Assembly: GCF_947623445.1 (NCBI RefSeq)
Contig: NC_135245.1
Span: 4,409,501 to 4,473,500 of the forward strand
Direction: 5' to 3'
DNA: 64,000 nucleotides
Source of the DNA: Clavelina lepadiformis
Taxonomy: Eukaryota; Chordata; Ascidiacea; Aplousobranchia; Clavelinidae
A program made the translations under genes and the position numbers. The notes beneath the pieces are model-generated. The model saw only the letters and a program-made list of their open reading frames with translations. It ran no database searches and was not told the DNA's origin. Of the stretch, positions 35,794 through 50,700 are shown piece by piece. The stretch's first letter is position 1, and every line of letters starts with the position of its first letter.

Positions 35794-38700
35794 ATGGAGT
35801 ACACTAGACCCCGCCACTTTTTGACGTTGGTATCGATCCTCATCTTGGCGGAGGTAAGAGCCTTCATTATCGGCGGGACCGGGACGTCCAGTCCGATGTC
35901 ATCATAATAATTCTACAGTGTTGTTATTCAATCACCCAGCACGTAGTTATTTCTCTATATCAGTATAAGACAAAGCATCTGCTCGGTTTCAGATCTGATT
36001 TGTTTATATATTTTGTCGAAAAACTTGTAAATATGAAAACAAGCGCCGAATCAGTGACCGTAAATCTGCAGCGCGCTGAATGTGTTAATGTGAAACTCCC
36101 CTGGAACTGTCCAGTGTAGCCGGTAAAGATACCAAGCTACACATCTATAGCAGGGTCTCTGGGGCTTGTTTAAATCCCGCGCGACCAGTTTATTTTCTTT
36201 GATAGCAATGAGCAATGTGACTATGCATCGGCAAGGATATGCGTCCCGTACGCTGCCATGTATTCTTTCAAAAGTTATTTATAAAGCACCCGGTACTTTA
36301 GCTTGTTCTCTGTCGTGTATCGTACTCGCAATCAGTCCAATTTTACCGTCATAGCAGTATTACTTGGTAATTTGATTCCTGCATTTACAAAACAACGCTA
36401 CCAGTAACAACGCGACCAGAACGATTGAGGAAAGGCATTTTGGAATAAACGCGCTAATAAGGAAACTTAATCGCAGTTGTACGGCGAACTCCGAACACAC
36501 GACAACATTCGAAGCGTTTTTTTCATAATTCTCATCTGTTATGACAACCAACCATATAAGCATGGGACAGCTGGTTTATTTTCCTCCACTGCGCAACTCA
36601 GGTTTTAACTAGTGCGAGTATTAATACTCAGTGCGGTATGCGGATGGCAATTTTTTGATAACGACGTTTTGGGTTGTGTGTTGTTATGACAAAATATCGG
36701 CCTTAGCATCGTGAGAACGTTCGCCTATCAGCGCCTCGGGCTTAATTCGAATTGCTGGCGCTTTCCCATTACACAAGTAATGAGTCTTCGTCTCTGTTTA
36801 AGCAAATATTTCCCATGTCGAAGCTAGATACGTTATTGTCCTATTTAGAAGTAAAATTTTAGGTAACTTCATCGTTTAAGCTGTTTTTTTTTGCTGGGTA
36901 CATGTTAAATTACTACGAATATTCACACATCCAAACGCCCAAGCCGCGATTTTTGCATTGTTACCTGTTCGACTATCGCTCAATGCTTTGTTCAATTGAT
37001 TTTTAAATTAACCTTTGCTGCTTTAACAGGTTTGCTACGGAACTGCTATCGGATACTTTGAAGTGCAAATAGTACGAGTCCAGAACACCGCTGGCGAACT
37101 GCTCAAAGGAAACTGCTGCGACGGCACACGAGACGAATTCGGTTGTTCTTTGGACACGTGCGATACATTTTTCCGCGTCTGTTTAAAGGAATACCAAACG
37201 TCAGGCAAAGAAGCTAATTCGGAATCGTGTACGTTCGGTTCGGGTGTCAGTCCCGTCTTAGGCAGTAATTCTTTCACGATTGATGGCATGGAAAATTCTG
37301 ATAACCCTGGACGGATTAAGCTACCATTGCATTTTACTTGGACGGTAAGATGTATTTCAGGTTTAACTGCGCAACCTAATTAAGTAAATTACTTACAAAC
37401 ATGGTACGAATGTTATATACGAGAAACTGCGCATCCCAGCTTTTTGTGAAATACCTGGCAACAGTCGGCGCACGGTTATTTTGACCACCGGACTAGAATA
37501 CCTTGGTTTCTAAACAACCGTTTCCGTTACATGGGAAAGTGTGCGTTTGTTGAAAACCGTAATCCAACGGCGCTGCCTATCGGCTTTACCACTGGTGTAG
37601 TCTTTAAGTCCTTGGCAATGTACACTGCTGTTCGGCTTTGCACCGTTCCGCCAAGACAGATAGATTTCTATCGTCAGTCAAAAGTAATCACGCTTGAAAA
37701 TTCGCCTGTACAAACTTAAGCCAGCTTAACTAGCAACGTATGTCTTCTTTTATAGTGGCATGCTTGTACGTTGTATCTTTTATGTTAGTTACACACTTGT
37801 TATTTGTGTCGATCTGAACTCAGTGTTGTAGACGAATTTTCTTAATATTTTTAACAACGTTTCGATTGTCTTGCAGTCGAGTGTGTAATGGCGTGAACAA
37901 ATGTGACTGTTGCCTACTGTGGTAGCTAAACTTTGCGTTGCTTCTTGACAATACTGTACCGCCAAGCTCACAACAACAGATTTATTTGAACGTTGTCTTT
38001 AATTCCGTTTTCTCGATGAATACTTCGTCAGTTTTGATGCAGTTTTTACGTCATTTTCCTTGCTAGTTTTTGTTAACTAGGAACTTCAATTAACCAAAGT
38101 ACGTTAACCTGATTAAGTTCATTTGGAAATTGAATGTTGCACATTTCAATTACAACACTGTGTCCCAGTTTCTACAGCAACAGACGGCAAAATTACCGTC
38201 TTGGGTGTTTTCCATTCAGTACATCTAACCCATACATTAAGGTTCACTGGAGTGGACACCGATTACCAAGAAAGCGGCAACTGCATTATGTTAATTAAAC
38301 GCACGCGAAAGGGAGTCGCCAGAGCCTTGGTCATTTAGGGTCATATTTCGTAAGTAATAATTCCGTCCGTAAAGAATTCGTTCTGGTAACTCTTGAGACA
38401 CACAACATGTGTTCTGAGTTTTGCGTAAAAGGTCAATTGAAGACTTTCCGTTAAGACTTTGGTGGTTGTCTCCTAACAACTTCTGGAACCACGCGCGTAA
38501 AACCGCATTAAAAAGCAACCTAATTGCTATAGACCACAATATACTATGTCGCCTTTTGTTAGGGGCGCTTGAAGCTTTTTATAGTCTTTTTCTTATAGAG
38601 ATATCAAGTTAATTACTTTTGATTCTTCCCCATGACAAATGCCTAGTTAGTGAGGCGATGGCAGCCGAATGCGCATGATCGGGTTCCGGTTTAAAGATAA

Positions 38701-41700
38701 ATTTGTCTTCAAAGACAAAACCGTTGCATGTTATCATGTTCGTGAAATCGTCACTTTAGCTATTGTTTGAGCTGCAGTGACTCAGTCTAATGCAATTAAA
38801 CATTTTATTCGAATGAAGAGGGCGTCACTAAAAATCGCCATCAACGGAGCATGTGTCATTTGTTTTCTCTCTATGACAGAAATGTGCACAGTGAGCACGT
38901 GTCCTGGGCCATTGGTCGTGTGGTCTCCAAGTGAGACCCGCACGGGTTATCAGCGTGCCAAAATTTTTCCCGCTTTCCTCACCCGACTTTGTAAACTTTT
39001 CGTACGCGTGCCTCTTCTCCTTGATGCAGCCATCCTGGCAGCAGAAACGACAGCCTGCTCCTTTCCCAGATTAAAAAGAGCAAACAATGAATGATAACCA
39101 AAGTATACCCATTTACAAGCAAACCCTGTTTGTTTTAGGTAAGGCAGGGTTAAGTCTTTCTCCCAGACGCAGCCGACTCTCACAGATTTTTTTTGGCAAA
39201 ACATCACCCACGGAATCTGAGAGAGCACGTCGTGGCGATTTTTTCAAATATTTTATCTCCTTAGCGGCAGATGTTTTGCGCTTGTTTAACTGAGCCTAAG
39301 TCTTGATAGTTTAACATTACTTGACCCATCTGGTTTTGGTAGGAACGCTGGTCGATGTTTTTATTGACTTCAGGGCACGGAAAGAAAACCCATGCTGCTC
39401 TTCTAACAATCGCATATGACCCGTCCAGACCTCGAGTCTTTTGAAATTGGAATTCCAGTTACACTTCAACCTAAAATATAAAATTATGGCACCAGCATCT
39501 CGAAAACGCTTGTATTACCCCCCCAAAGCCGATTCTTGTATGCTCAAAGTCTTGCGATATCTAGTTATGTTGCTGGTCGGCGCTGCGGGTGTGATGTTCG
39601 ATCAGAGATTCTCTTCGCAGGCGTGTCAGTGTTCACTGCCCATGTGGCTGATTCCAGTAATCTGCCTTAGATTCTCGTAAGCAAAGGTGTTTGCAATTTG
39701 AACTATGCGCTTTCTCGTGTTATTCACAACATTTTCTTGTGTCGGCTGCCTTCGATAGGTGCGAGTTGTATATGACGTAATTCCTATTTGTATGTACATG
39801 TTAGGAGAAGTTTTCAAAATATTCCTTACGGGAGCTTGATCAACACGAACCAATTCTCGAAATGTATGTAAAAGCAAAGCCAGTTTTTCAAGTGTTATGC
39901 ATTTGGTTGCCCTTCTTTACTTTTCTATGTAAATTCTCTTAAGAGTCTTGAGCAAATTGACGAAACGACATACGGCTGGCCTAATAGGCACATGGGCGGC
40001 AAATCAATAACGTCGCATGCGAACTTTTCAAGTGGTATCGGCTGAAACAATGTTTGCGTAGAAAGCATACTGATAACGTGTAGGAATGGACATTCCCAAT
40101 ATCACCTCTACATCATTGGTTTTGTTGGACGGTGTGGTCAGCGTTTGAAAATAATACAACACTAATAGCAGTGTTACGTGCTCGCCATGTTGCATTGCCA
40201 GTAACTGGCGCTAAATCGTTCAAAGTGTTAAGCAGGAGCTGTAGTTGCGACCTAAACCAAGCGTTTTATGCCTTTCACTCAAGCTGATAGAGACACATGT
40301 GAAACTGAGATAAATGTGTCACCAGTTTTGACCCAAATTGAAGTCACAGATAACAATCCTTTTGTAACGCGCCGCTTGGTTCCGGTTTGATCGCTGCACG
40401 TTTAACAGAAATCTTGTTTTTGTCAGATCCTGTGAACATAGGCTCCTAACTTTTTTGTTATAGCTCACACGGTCACACGTCAGCCTTTAAATCACTTTCT
40501 TCCCCGTTTGGTCGCTGTTTGCGATTAATAGTTATTAGTTTTCCATTAAGCTCAATTTACCGACAACTGAAGGCTAAAAATTTATACGGCAAAACATTTT
40601 TCAACAAACACAGAGCACTTATTGAAACAAAGCAGAACCCAATAAATTTCAAACGATTTTTTAATTTCTTTTTAAAACAACACCAACGAAGTTTTCGTTG
40701 ACAGCAGTTGAAAACGATAAGTTAATTAAGTTCTTAATCAATGTAACCACAAGAAAACTCTTTTCTAAGTATTGCTGCCACAATAAATGTCTTTATTTAT
40801 TTAAGTGTTAGTCGTTACTAAGTTACCAGTTCTGATAGTTTTTGATAACTAATATTAGTTCGCGTTCCATTGTTAGTTTTTCAGAAGAAAAGAGATTACT
40901 TCGTTCACAGTTTTTGTTTAGTTTTTTTTTGACAAAAGATAGTTTCTTTCATTAATCGATCGGCTGGATTAGTTATCAGTTAAGTGTAAATGCAGTGTTC
41001 ACTGTTTATCACCCTTCTTTCGTGTGCTCTTTGTGTTCGTGGAGTTCTCCTTTCAACAAATTAAAATTTGTCGCAATCGTCAACAACCGCCGATTTAAAC
41101 AAACTGTTTCAAACACACAGTAATCCGGTATACTTCTATTATGTTTATTTTAAACAATAACACTTCGTTCTACGGCTGAACGCACTCATTCGTTTGACGA
41201 AAAACGTCACGAAGAATTTTCTTCCCAAACATTATGTCTGCAGCAGTTTGACAGCGTTTGTCAACAGCGGCGTTTCGTCACTGTTTGCCGCTTGATTTCT
41301 TTCCAGATATTTTAGGGTTTGTTACAACACGTTTTCGATCAAGTACAGGACGCAAGAAGTTCTATTTTCAACCTTGAATGTCAAGTGCACCTCAAAAAAT
41401 CGTTTACTTCTACGCATGAAAGCAACACAGAAAATTGATTGTCGACTGATGGTGTCTACGCTAACTATTCTAACTGAACGTCGACAACCTGTAGTCATCC
41501 GCAATTTCGGTTGTGACATGTCTTTATGTAGCGGTCGTTCTTTCCAAATGGCTAATGACTGGACTGATAGTTTTAAGGATTTTTCAAGTTAAGTTTTGGT
41601 GTAATGAGCCAAGGAATGCGCATTTTCACTGCCAAAAATAAAAATTACTGTTATTCATGCGCAATCTAATTTTTATCAATGTTAACGTTCATCTCAGATC

Positions 41701-44700
41701 ACGACGATTGCGGTGTCATAATGGTGTTCTTTGTTACGCTTTTTCATTAAAATATTCAAATAAACACGAGTTAAATTTGCGTCAGCTCCACGTCAACTCA
41801 GCACCATCAGCATCGGGAAAATGTCAAAACGTAGGTTGGAAAAATGACAACATTTTTGACATATCGTCACATCCGATTTTAAAGTTTTTTATGACATAAC
41901 TTCATCTTGTTGATTTTAGGCCGTTTGATTGTGCTCGGCCCACGACCGTCTCATGGTTTGCTTTTCCCACGCTTGGTTGTCGACCGCAACATTATAAACT
42001 TCAATTGTAACTCCGCTTTCTCTTTATTGCCGTGCTCAGAGCGGAGTTTTATCACTAAAGCACAAGTACTCGTCTGTGTTTATTCTAGCATACAAGGTGT
42101 CATTTATTCAGCATTAGTGAGATCATACCCACACCAGACCAATGAATATTCCTCGGTTTGTTCCGCGTTTATTTGCCAGTTTGCTGACAGAATTTAAAAT
42201 GCGTGTTTTAGGGGTAAAGTTTCACTCTTTGTAGGGGCCTGTGGTTAGATTAGCGCGTGTGGTCCCACTTTTTAGGAAGCTATTTGACGGAATCCGATAT
42301 TTTATCGCAAGTATCGCGCAATTTTTTCTCGTTGTAAGAGCATCATTCGCCAACTGTTTGTCTGCCTAACCAGGCGGTAAAAAGCATATAGACTTTGCCT
42401 AGTCATTCGTCAAAATTGCGCCAAACGCCTTTACCGGCTTCGCTACTTAATCAATTTTAACTTTGTAAGTTTGGGCGCTTCACAAATATAAACGTCAATA
42501 TTTTGAAAAAATTTAAACTTGCGCAAATTTCCCGTCAAACTACACAAAAAATCGCAAACCTGTACTAGCCAGACATCGACGTTACCATGCAAGTTAGAAC
42601 GTCCAACGGCGACCAATTTTTTACTGGCTTATAGAGAAAACTGATAAATAATCAAATATTAACCGCGGCGATTGCTTAGCAAATATCTAAAAGCGTTCGA
42701 TTTGCACCTGACAAAGAAGCTAAATCCGTAGAATATTATAAGAAACGTTTATGGTTATTTGGGGGAAATGCCGGCGGGAACGTTTCAACTGCCAAATACA
42801 TAGTTTACCCCTTAAACCTACGCAATCTGTTTCTCGGTCAGTAGTATACTCGTTCGTATTACGTCAGCACCAGGCACTCATAAAAGCAGCTGCAAAGCCT
42901 GAGAAAAACAAGCAAAAAACGCTTAACGATCTCGGAAGATTTAACTTTAAAACGTTGTTTCAATAACGCAGCCGTAAATCACTTGCGAAACGCTGTTCGC
43001 CTAAGTAGGCTGCTTTACACACTACACACTCGCAACATTGGCAAATAATGATGGTGATAAATGCGAAAATCGTCTAAGTTTTTGATCAAGTCTTCGTGCC
43101 ACTTTGAACCAAGCCTTGGATTATTGCGCTCGTTAGGGGTCACACGTAATAATGAAATTACGAATGTTTTGTTTCCGAGGGACGTAAACGTTGGCACGTA
43201 TCAACGCCTGATCACCTCTCGTGAGGTTATTATCCCGTGGCGTGGCACACTTTATACCATTTAACTCGTCACTAACATTGTTTAGATTCGTTGATGGTAA
43301 CGCCCTGACGCATGCTGCGAAAGTAAAACGATTTATGAGTGTTGTAAGTTTGTGAAAGTATACGCCCCTGTTTAAAATGACCTGGTTGCTTGCGGCAACA
43401 TTACCTGGTAAGGATTGCGAAATGCCCGTGAAATTGACGTTTATTAAATAGTTTTAACAAATCAAAAAACAAGCTGATACTATTTAAAAACCCTTGAAAA
43501 TTCATCGAGTAACCTGGTCGGTACTAAGCACGCGAACATGTCAATATCCTCTTAAGGAAAGAAATTGTACGATGTACCATGCCTCTCCGTTTGATAAGGA
43601 TTGGTTCAAGTGGCCGACTTCGGCAGTAAGTGGCATTTCGGTGAGAAAATCAACAGTTTTTCTCGCTGGCTATTGCCCTGTCCAAGTGTCTTGTCCACAA
43701 AGTTGAGATTGCTGTGTTCACAAAATACCTTGCGTCGTTTTTCAGATCCCCTTGGTGCTTGGTCAAAGTACGCATATGCAAATGTGTTCGGCTGCTGTAG
43801 TTGAAAATTCGTTTGTAATGTTCTCCAAAATTTATCAACGACACCATTTCAATCCCACCCGGTATGAACTAAAGCACTGTTAGTCAATTGCTTTTCGCTG
43901 CATTCGTTTGCGAAAATAAATCATTACGAAAAGTAAAGTTTTCAAATTTAAACGTTGCTGACTACCAAGTTGATCCATAGTTGTGTTGGAGTCAACGCTG
44001 TGATGAGCGAATTTCGTTGACGAAGTGGTAATACTAGCACATTTACTCGTTTGCCTTCTAGTGTCTTGTAATAGAAGTCCCAAACGACATACCATGCTTG
44101 TTTAGTGGAAACATTTTGACCCAAGCTTTTGGCGTTTGTAAACGACGATGGGAAGTTAAGAACGCGACATGGGTGACATGGTATCCCCACTATTCCCTAC
44201 AAGCACTTAGGCGAGGAGTATCAGCTTTCCCTCGTGTCAGAATCGTTTCATTTATGCTTCTAACACCAAAAGGGGCAACTTTACTCACTTCCTTCGTGGA
44301 TTGTTTGTATTGGGCTTGATCACTTGTATAGAAGATCACCATCTAAACAGCTTCTTTGTTTTGTTTTTTTCACACCACGTTCATCGCGTTTAAATTGAAT
44401 CAGATGACCAACATGTGATCTATGCTGGGCACCGCCCGTCTTTTTGTCCGCTTTTCGACACCGTGTTTTCAATACTTTTGTGCGTTTCACGATCATCAGC
44501 ACCTCGTCATGTAGTGACATCGTTTTTAAATCTCAATACACGTAAACAAAACTCCCTTCGAAAAGGTGGCATTTTGGAACGTCTGCAACATGATATCATT
44601 GCGATCTTTTATCTAGACTCCATTTATCCCATAACCTTCTTTTGAGAAAAGATATCTTAACAGGCCATCTTTTGGAGACAACGCTAAACAGATTAAAAAA

Positions 44701-47700
44701 CCTTTTAGCGCCCAACTTATAGTGGAAATGGGCGGCAATTTTTCAAAGCGTCAAAAGGGTGGCCTACCGTAATTGAAAAATCCGCCTCGATTGCAGAAAC
44801 GTTTCTTTTTGTATCAGAGTTTTCCGAGACGTCTTATTTACGTAACATCAAAAGTCCATTAACTAATCACCGCTTAGGTATCTATAACGAATTATTATTA
44901 ATGGTTATTGTCATCTTTGTTTTATTTTTTGCAGAGAACGTTTACACTGATTGTCGAGGCCTTAGACCGTGACAATATCACAGGTAATGCGACATCCACC
45001 AAATTAGCCAATGTAAAACTGCAATTTGCAATGAGTTTGTTACATCACTGATACGTTATAACTAATCTTTATAACGTGACGTTTACAGAAAATGACCCAG
45101 CCGGCTCGGAAGAACAGATGATTGAACGCCACGTCCATACTAGCATGCTAACCCCGTCCAACCAGTGGCACGCGGTCAGTCATAACGGTCCGACCGCCAA
45201 CATCGAATACCGAATTCGGGTCCGCTGTAACGCCCACCACTACGGCTTCAACTGCACTAAGTTCTGTAAACCAAGGAGCGGATTTTTTGGGCATTACACC
45301 TGCGATAGGAATGGGAAGAAGAAATGCTTGGAAGGTTGGATGGGCGAAGGATGCACCAAACGTGAGTTAAAATTTTTTGAAAGTGTTCATCGGTCCCTTT
45401 TATGTTATACTTCATAATTTTCCACAGCGACAATGTTACCATTGACGCACTGATCGATACAAGAAGCAGAATCCAATCATAGGTTTAGGGTTGCTAGGGA
45501 TATTAATGGTAAATCCTTCTTACGCGGCAATTATTTTTGCATTTCGATCTGAAATCAATAGCGGTGCGAGTGGTAATAAGAGAATTAAGACTAATCCACG
45601 ATTATACTGGAGCATCATTTAATATCAAACAACATCCAAGAGATATGTGCAGACGTTTTCAATTACACGCAGTGACCTGTGGAGTCAGGAAAAATCTTAT
45701 TATCCAGCAGAAATGTTCAAAAACCTGATCACGGCGATTAACATCCAATAAGATGTCATAAAAAAAGGCTTAACGCACTGTACGAGTAATCAAAGTCACT
45801 CAACCATACAGAGACACACATAGAAACCGTAGCATATTTAAAGGTCATTCAAATCATGCTTTGTAATATTGACATCCAATCAAACCAAATTGGAGGCTCG
45901 CTTTTTCGGTTGTTGCGAAGTCACGCGCGTTTCTCAGTTTTCCTATACAGCGCTGCTGCCTAGCAAACTTTGGTGACTTTTATTGACTTGAAAGACTCAG
46001 CGTTTTATTTGTAAACTTCACGTCCGAAGAAACTACCAATAAACGGCACGCTTTAATATTTTCCCTTGATATTTTGCAGCTATTTGCAAGTTGGGCTGCA
46101 GTACGGAACACGGCTCGTGCGAGCAACCGAATGAATGCAAGTAAGTGACATATATGCACTTGTAGAAGTTTCTGTTGAGTGATGTTTGATTTATTTCGAA
46201 AACTGATAACAGTCTAACAGTTCGATCCGTGTTGCTTACTTTTCTATGTTAATGGACTTTGCATTTTTCGAGTGCATTTTACTCTGCAATATGCACCCTT
46301 CATAGTAGCTTATTGGTGCTAGCAGCATTCTCTTAGTTGGTTTTCTTTTAATTGAGCTATGAGCTAACTTTTTGCTGAAAACGTTTAACAATGGCCGTTG
46401 TCAAGACCATGTCCGAATACGTCCTTCCGGTTCGTAGTCGCGTCCCCTTTGATATTAGAGTCATCAACAGGTCATGACACTTGTATTGTCGAGTGTTCTA
46501 GAACCCGTTATTGTCTCGCCGGCGTTTTGATCTTGTTGGTTAGATCGCAAATGTTTTGCCCTCATTTGACCTTTTGACAACTTTTTTCAATTGTATAACT
46601 TATTAAACGGTTAATAAACAGTGGTTCACCTTTTGGAAGATAGGTCTTTCGTTAATAACCCTCACGTTTGCCATGCCCAACCACCCGCAATCCTGCACCC
46701 TTCCTAAATTCGGGGATTCCTTTCTCGGTCACCAGTTGTTTTGTGACTTTGAAATTCTCTGTGATTGCGTCATTCATGCATTATGCTGTTGTTTTGCTGA
46801 GTGATTCGGTCGCGACAATTCGATTAGTTTTCAGTCTAGTAGAAAACGCTTACAGAAGCTGCTTATAATTATTTATACTTAATAACAACGCTTCAACATG
46901 TCGTATGGCTGTTACAAAGCGATATATAATTTTACATTTCATCCCTTGGTAAAACGAATCGTCAAACGATACTTTTGCCGTCGCACTGGCGCCTGGGTTA
47001 AGTTTACCCCACAACCTAACCAAGTCTCAATCCAAAACAGGTGAGCTTTGGTTTTGGAATTAAATTTCGACGTTTGCACGTTAAAAACGACAGATCGCTT
47101 TTCGACTCGATAAAGAGACAAGGCGGTTGCAATGGAATGGGTCATCGTCGAAATGTAAGCACGCTGACAACTCAGCGTGATCTAATAGATCTAATTAGCC
47201 GCAGCCGGTAAGTGCGGTGTGATTCAAACCCTTTGTGAACCCCGCTCAACCAAACCCGAGATTTCGAGAAGCTTTTAAATCCTTTTATTGTATTCAACTT
47301 GCTTGACGCGTCATCGCATTTATGACGTTTGCGTGTATGACGTAATAGACGCGAAAAGTGTATTGAAGATTTTATTTCAAGAACGGTTCGCCGAAATTAG
47401 ACTTTATCAAAACAAAACCTGTGTAACTGCTATCCATTTGATTAATTACTGGCAATTAGTAACCGCCACTGTGGTTAGTTACTGTTTCGCGGGGTATATG
47501 TGAGCGCCACACACATAGTTGAATAAACTGCAGCAAAGCGTCAAGCTTCTGTAGCCAAATCGTAACCAGCGCTATAGCAACGTGTTAAGTCTTGTTATTT
47601 TCTTGTACGACATCCGCCTACAATAGCGGCTGTTTGTTGTAACTTTAAACGGTAATTGTTCCCATGTCCACCAACTTGTAGCCAAGCGTTGGCCACTGTG

Positions 47701-50700
47701 TAAACGTATTTTCTGTGAACAGTTGTGTTTTTAAGCTTTTGTGCATGCTCTTAGTATAATAAGGTACATTAAACGACGACTTAGTTTCGATCTGATTTTA
47801 AAATAAACCTGGTTTTTGAACGCGACAAAGTTATGGTTACGTTATAGTTACATAAATACGTTGCTAAAGACACATTTGACTTTATGTGAAGGAACTTACT
47901 AATCGCCGTGCGTGAAGATCGTTATTTACCGTCAAATGAGTTGATATTGTTCATTGGTTAAACGGTACGTCGACATTGTGCTCGACATGATACTTTTAAT
48001 GTAACACCTGGATGACATAAATTATCATTGGAAATAGGCTACTCATTTGTCTTGAAAAACACCTCTGACGTAACTTGAACTTACTGCATATCCCAGCGTT
48101 GTGAACGATTAAAGTTCCCTTTCGTAAATAAAAAGTGAGTTAAGCTCTTCTTCGATGAGTTCATCCGGATTAGTAATATTTACATTACTCGTACGGTTAT
48201 GTCTCCGCATTTAGGCTCATCCGTAAATCGTGCAGATTCCGTGAAACAGATAGTATGCTAGCCGCGATCGCTCGCGCGAGGAACGGATGATCCTCTTTCA
48301 GTTTTCTCTTTCTTTGTTTCTTCCTTTCTCTTGCTCGCTCTTCGGCGCACCACGGTGCTCTTCTTCTGACGGGGCCAAAACCGCGATTTCGCTTCTGGTC
48401 GCTTTTTCCCGTGAGAAAGTGGATTTGGCGCGTGGGTCGCTATCAACACGCTTTTGTTGGGCTTTGGGTCGGTGCCCTGCCTTTAATTGACTCGCGCCCG
48501 CCTTGCCCCAACGCAGGTGAGACACGTGCAGGACCGACCGTGTATGTTTCTTTGTCAAGTAAATGAATTATGTGGCGCATATTTAATGCATTTTGATCGA
48601 GTTCTGTCCCACGACCCCAATTGCAAGGTACCCCGCTGCCTTCTTTGGACGGTAAAGGTCTAGCGGCCATTGTCACCTCACCCCCAGATTTTTTCTGACG
48701 TATCCTTGCTGTAAACCACAGGAGTGACAATAGAATGTGTTGGAGCAACCGCCTTATATTTGCATGATATGGTAATCAACGTAAAAATTTTTGTAGAGCG
48801 TCCGCTCGTTTATACACGCAATTTCAAGGAAAAAAATAAGGCCAAATTGGCCTTTAGCCGTAGGCAAAAGGTTGTAAAACAGCTATGAATAATTTCTGCG
48901 GTAGCGCGCAGGTGAGAGGTAATTGTGTACAGTGTTTAATATAATTTTAGAGAGCCATTTGGCATGGCGACATCAGAAAAGGTTTTAATAACGTTTAAGA
49001 GGAATTTCATGAAACTAACGGAACTAACCGACACTTTCTCAAGCTAAATCGTGTGAACTGTTTTCACGTGCTTTGAGTTTTAGACGTACCGTTTATGTAT
49101 TACAGATGTATCTTAACTTGCTAGACCAACAACCAGAAAACGAACAATAGACCGATGTTTCATGAAAAGTCAATCGGTTATTGAATAAAGCCTCGTAAAA
49201 ATAACCGGCTGAAAATGCGCTACCACGCTTCAGAATAAAAAAGTTTTGTAAAAGTGTTCGGGATAGTAGTCATGTTGTTATCATGGTTTACCCTCCCCCT
49301 TTGATCTCGCTATACATTTGTTTCTTGTGGCGATGGCGGAAACTTGCGACGTTTTCTTTGCCCTTGGACTATGCTGATTTTAATCGTCCTTTACAAGGAG
49401 CTGAGCTAGCCTTGAAAATATTCAACGAGTTTCCACTGTAATTATCGCCATGGCAACGTAGCTTATGCTTAGCGTCGAGACAGCACATTACAGGCTGTGT
49501 GAATAATAGACACCGTTTTCAACTTCGGTGATTACCGCCTATTCTAGTGTAATTCCTGAGACGAAAGGTTTTGTACTCTCCGCAAACTTGACCGAGATGT
49601 TTTTCGTTTATTGGCCGCCATAATGCGATAAAAGTTAAAATTAATCGTTGTACTTCAAAGGCCAACTGATCGTTAAAACTTGAACCTGTCAAGGCATTCA
49701 AGCAGTAGAAGAAAGACGGTTTTTGCTCGGTGTTTTTGTGACCTGCACACTCGATACTATAATTGTTGTTTGGCGATAATTAGCCAGCGGTTCCAGCCGT
49801 CGCCAAACGATTACGTCAACATTCTAGCGTGCAAGATTGTCTAACGGGCCGCGACCGACAATTTTGAAAGACGATACCGTCTCGGGCCCGGTCCGCTGCC
49901 TTGACGGATTTGATTCGAGCGTTGTATTTCGTTGAGGTGTGCGTTTTTGTCACCGGTTTGTCGATTTCTGGCCGACCTTAATGTTTTGATTCAAAATCGA
50001 CCCAACATTGCAGAAATGACAACGTTTCGTATATCGTCTTTCTTTGATAACGTAAAAGGAATTGACTTGGGTATGTTTCTTCCGAAAATTACGGTTTAAG
50101 TTTAGATCCGACTATATCAAGACGTTTATCGACTGCGGGTCTGATCTTAATTTGCCTAAAATAGGCCTGACCTTTTGGGTCTATCTCAAAGTGCTATTTG
50201 TTAATGGTAAATCTTGCTATCTGTGATATTTACGTATATATAGAAACGTTTTACTAGTAACGTTTGTGGCAAACGTTTCCACTAACCTTAGCACGAGAAA
50301 CTGTCTATAAAATTTGTAATGATAAATAATTAACCTATCCATTTAAAAGTCCTAAAATTTTACAGCAACTTGACTCAAAGGTTGCCAATGTTCACGCATA
50401 ATTAACGCTATTGAGAAAGGTCTAAAGCAGCTTCGCAAATTAAATTAATTAATTAAAATTAATTAATTAAAAGGTAACTCACGGATGTTTAATTATTTTT
50501 AAATGCATCACGGCAACGTTGTATACATTTTGTGTTCTAATATCTCTTCACCCCCGTTCGACTTGCACCGCCTCCACAAATCGAGTTGGCTTCAGTTCGC
50601 TTTGCCCTTGGGTTACCTTGTGATACCCAGCTTGCGCGGGTTTTGAAGGATCAATAGCAATGAATTGAGTAGAAATCAATAGCAAACCGATCACAGCGAC

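Noticed and set aside
48258-48748. Overlapping Arg/Ser-rich open frames on the minus strand and one on plus
   Set aside because: They lie in a locally GC-rich part of Jagged intron 5. Open frames on both strands with low-complexity basic products are expected from composition, and no splice or family support was seen.
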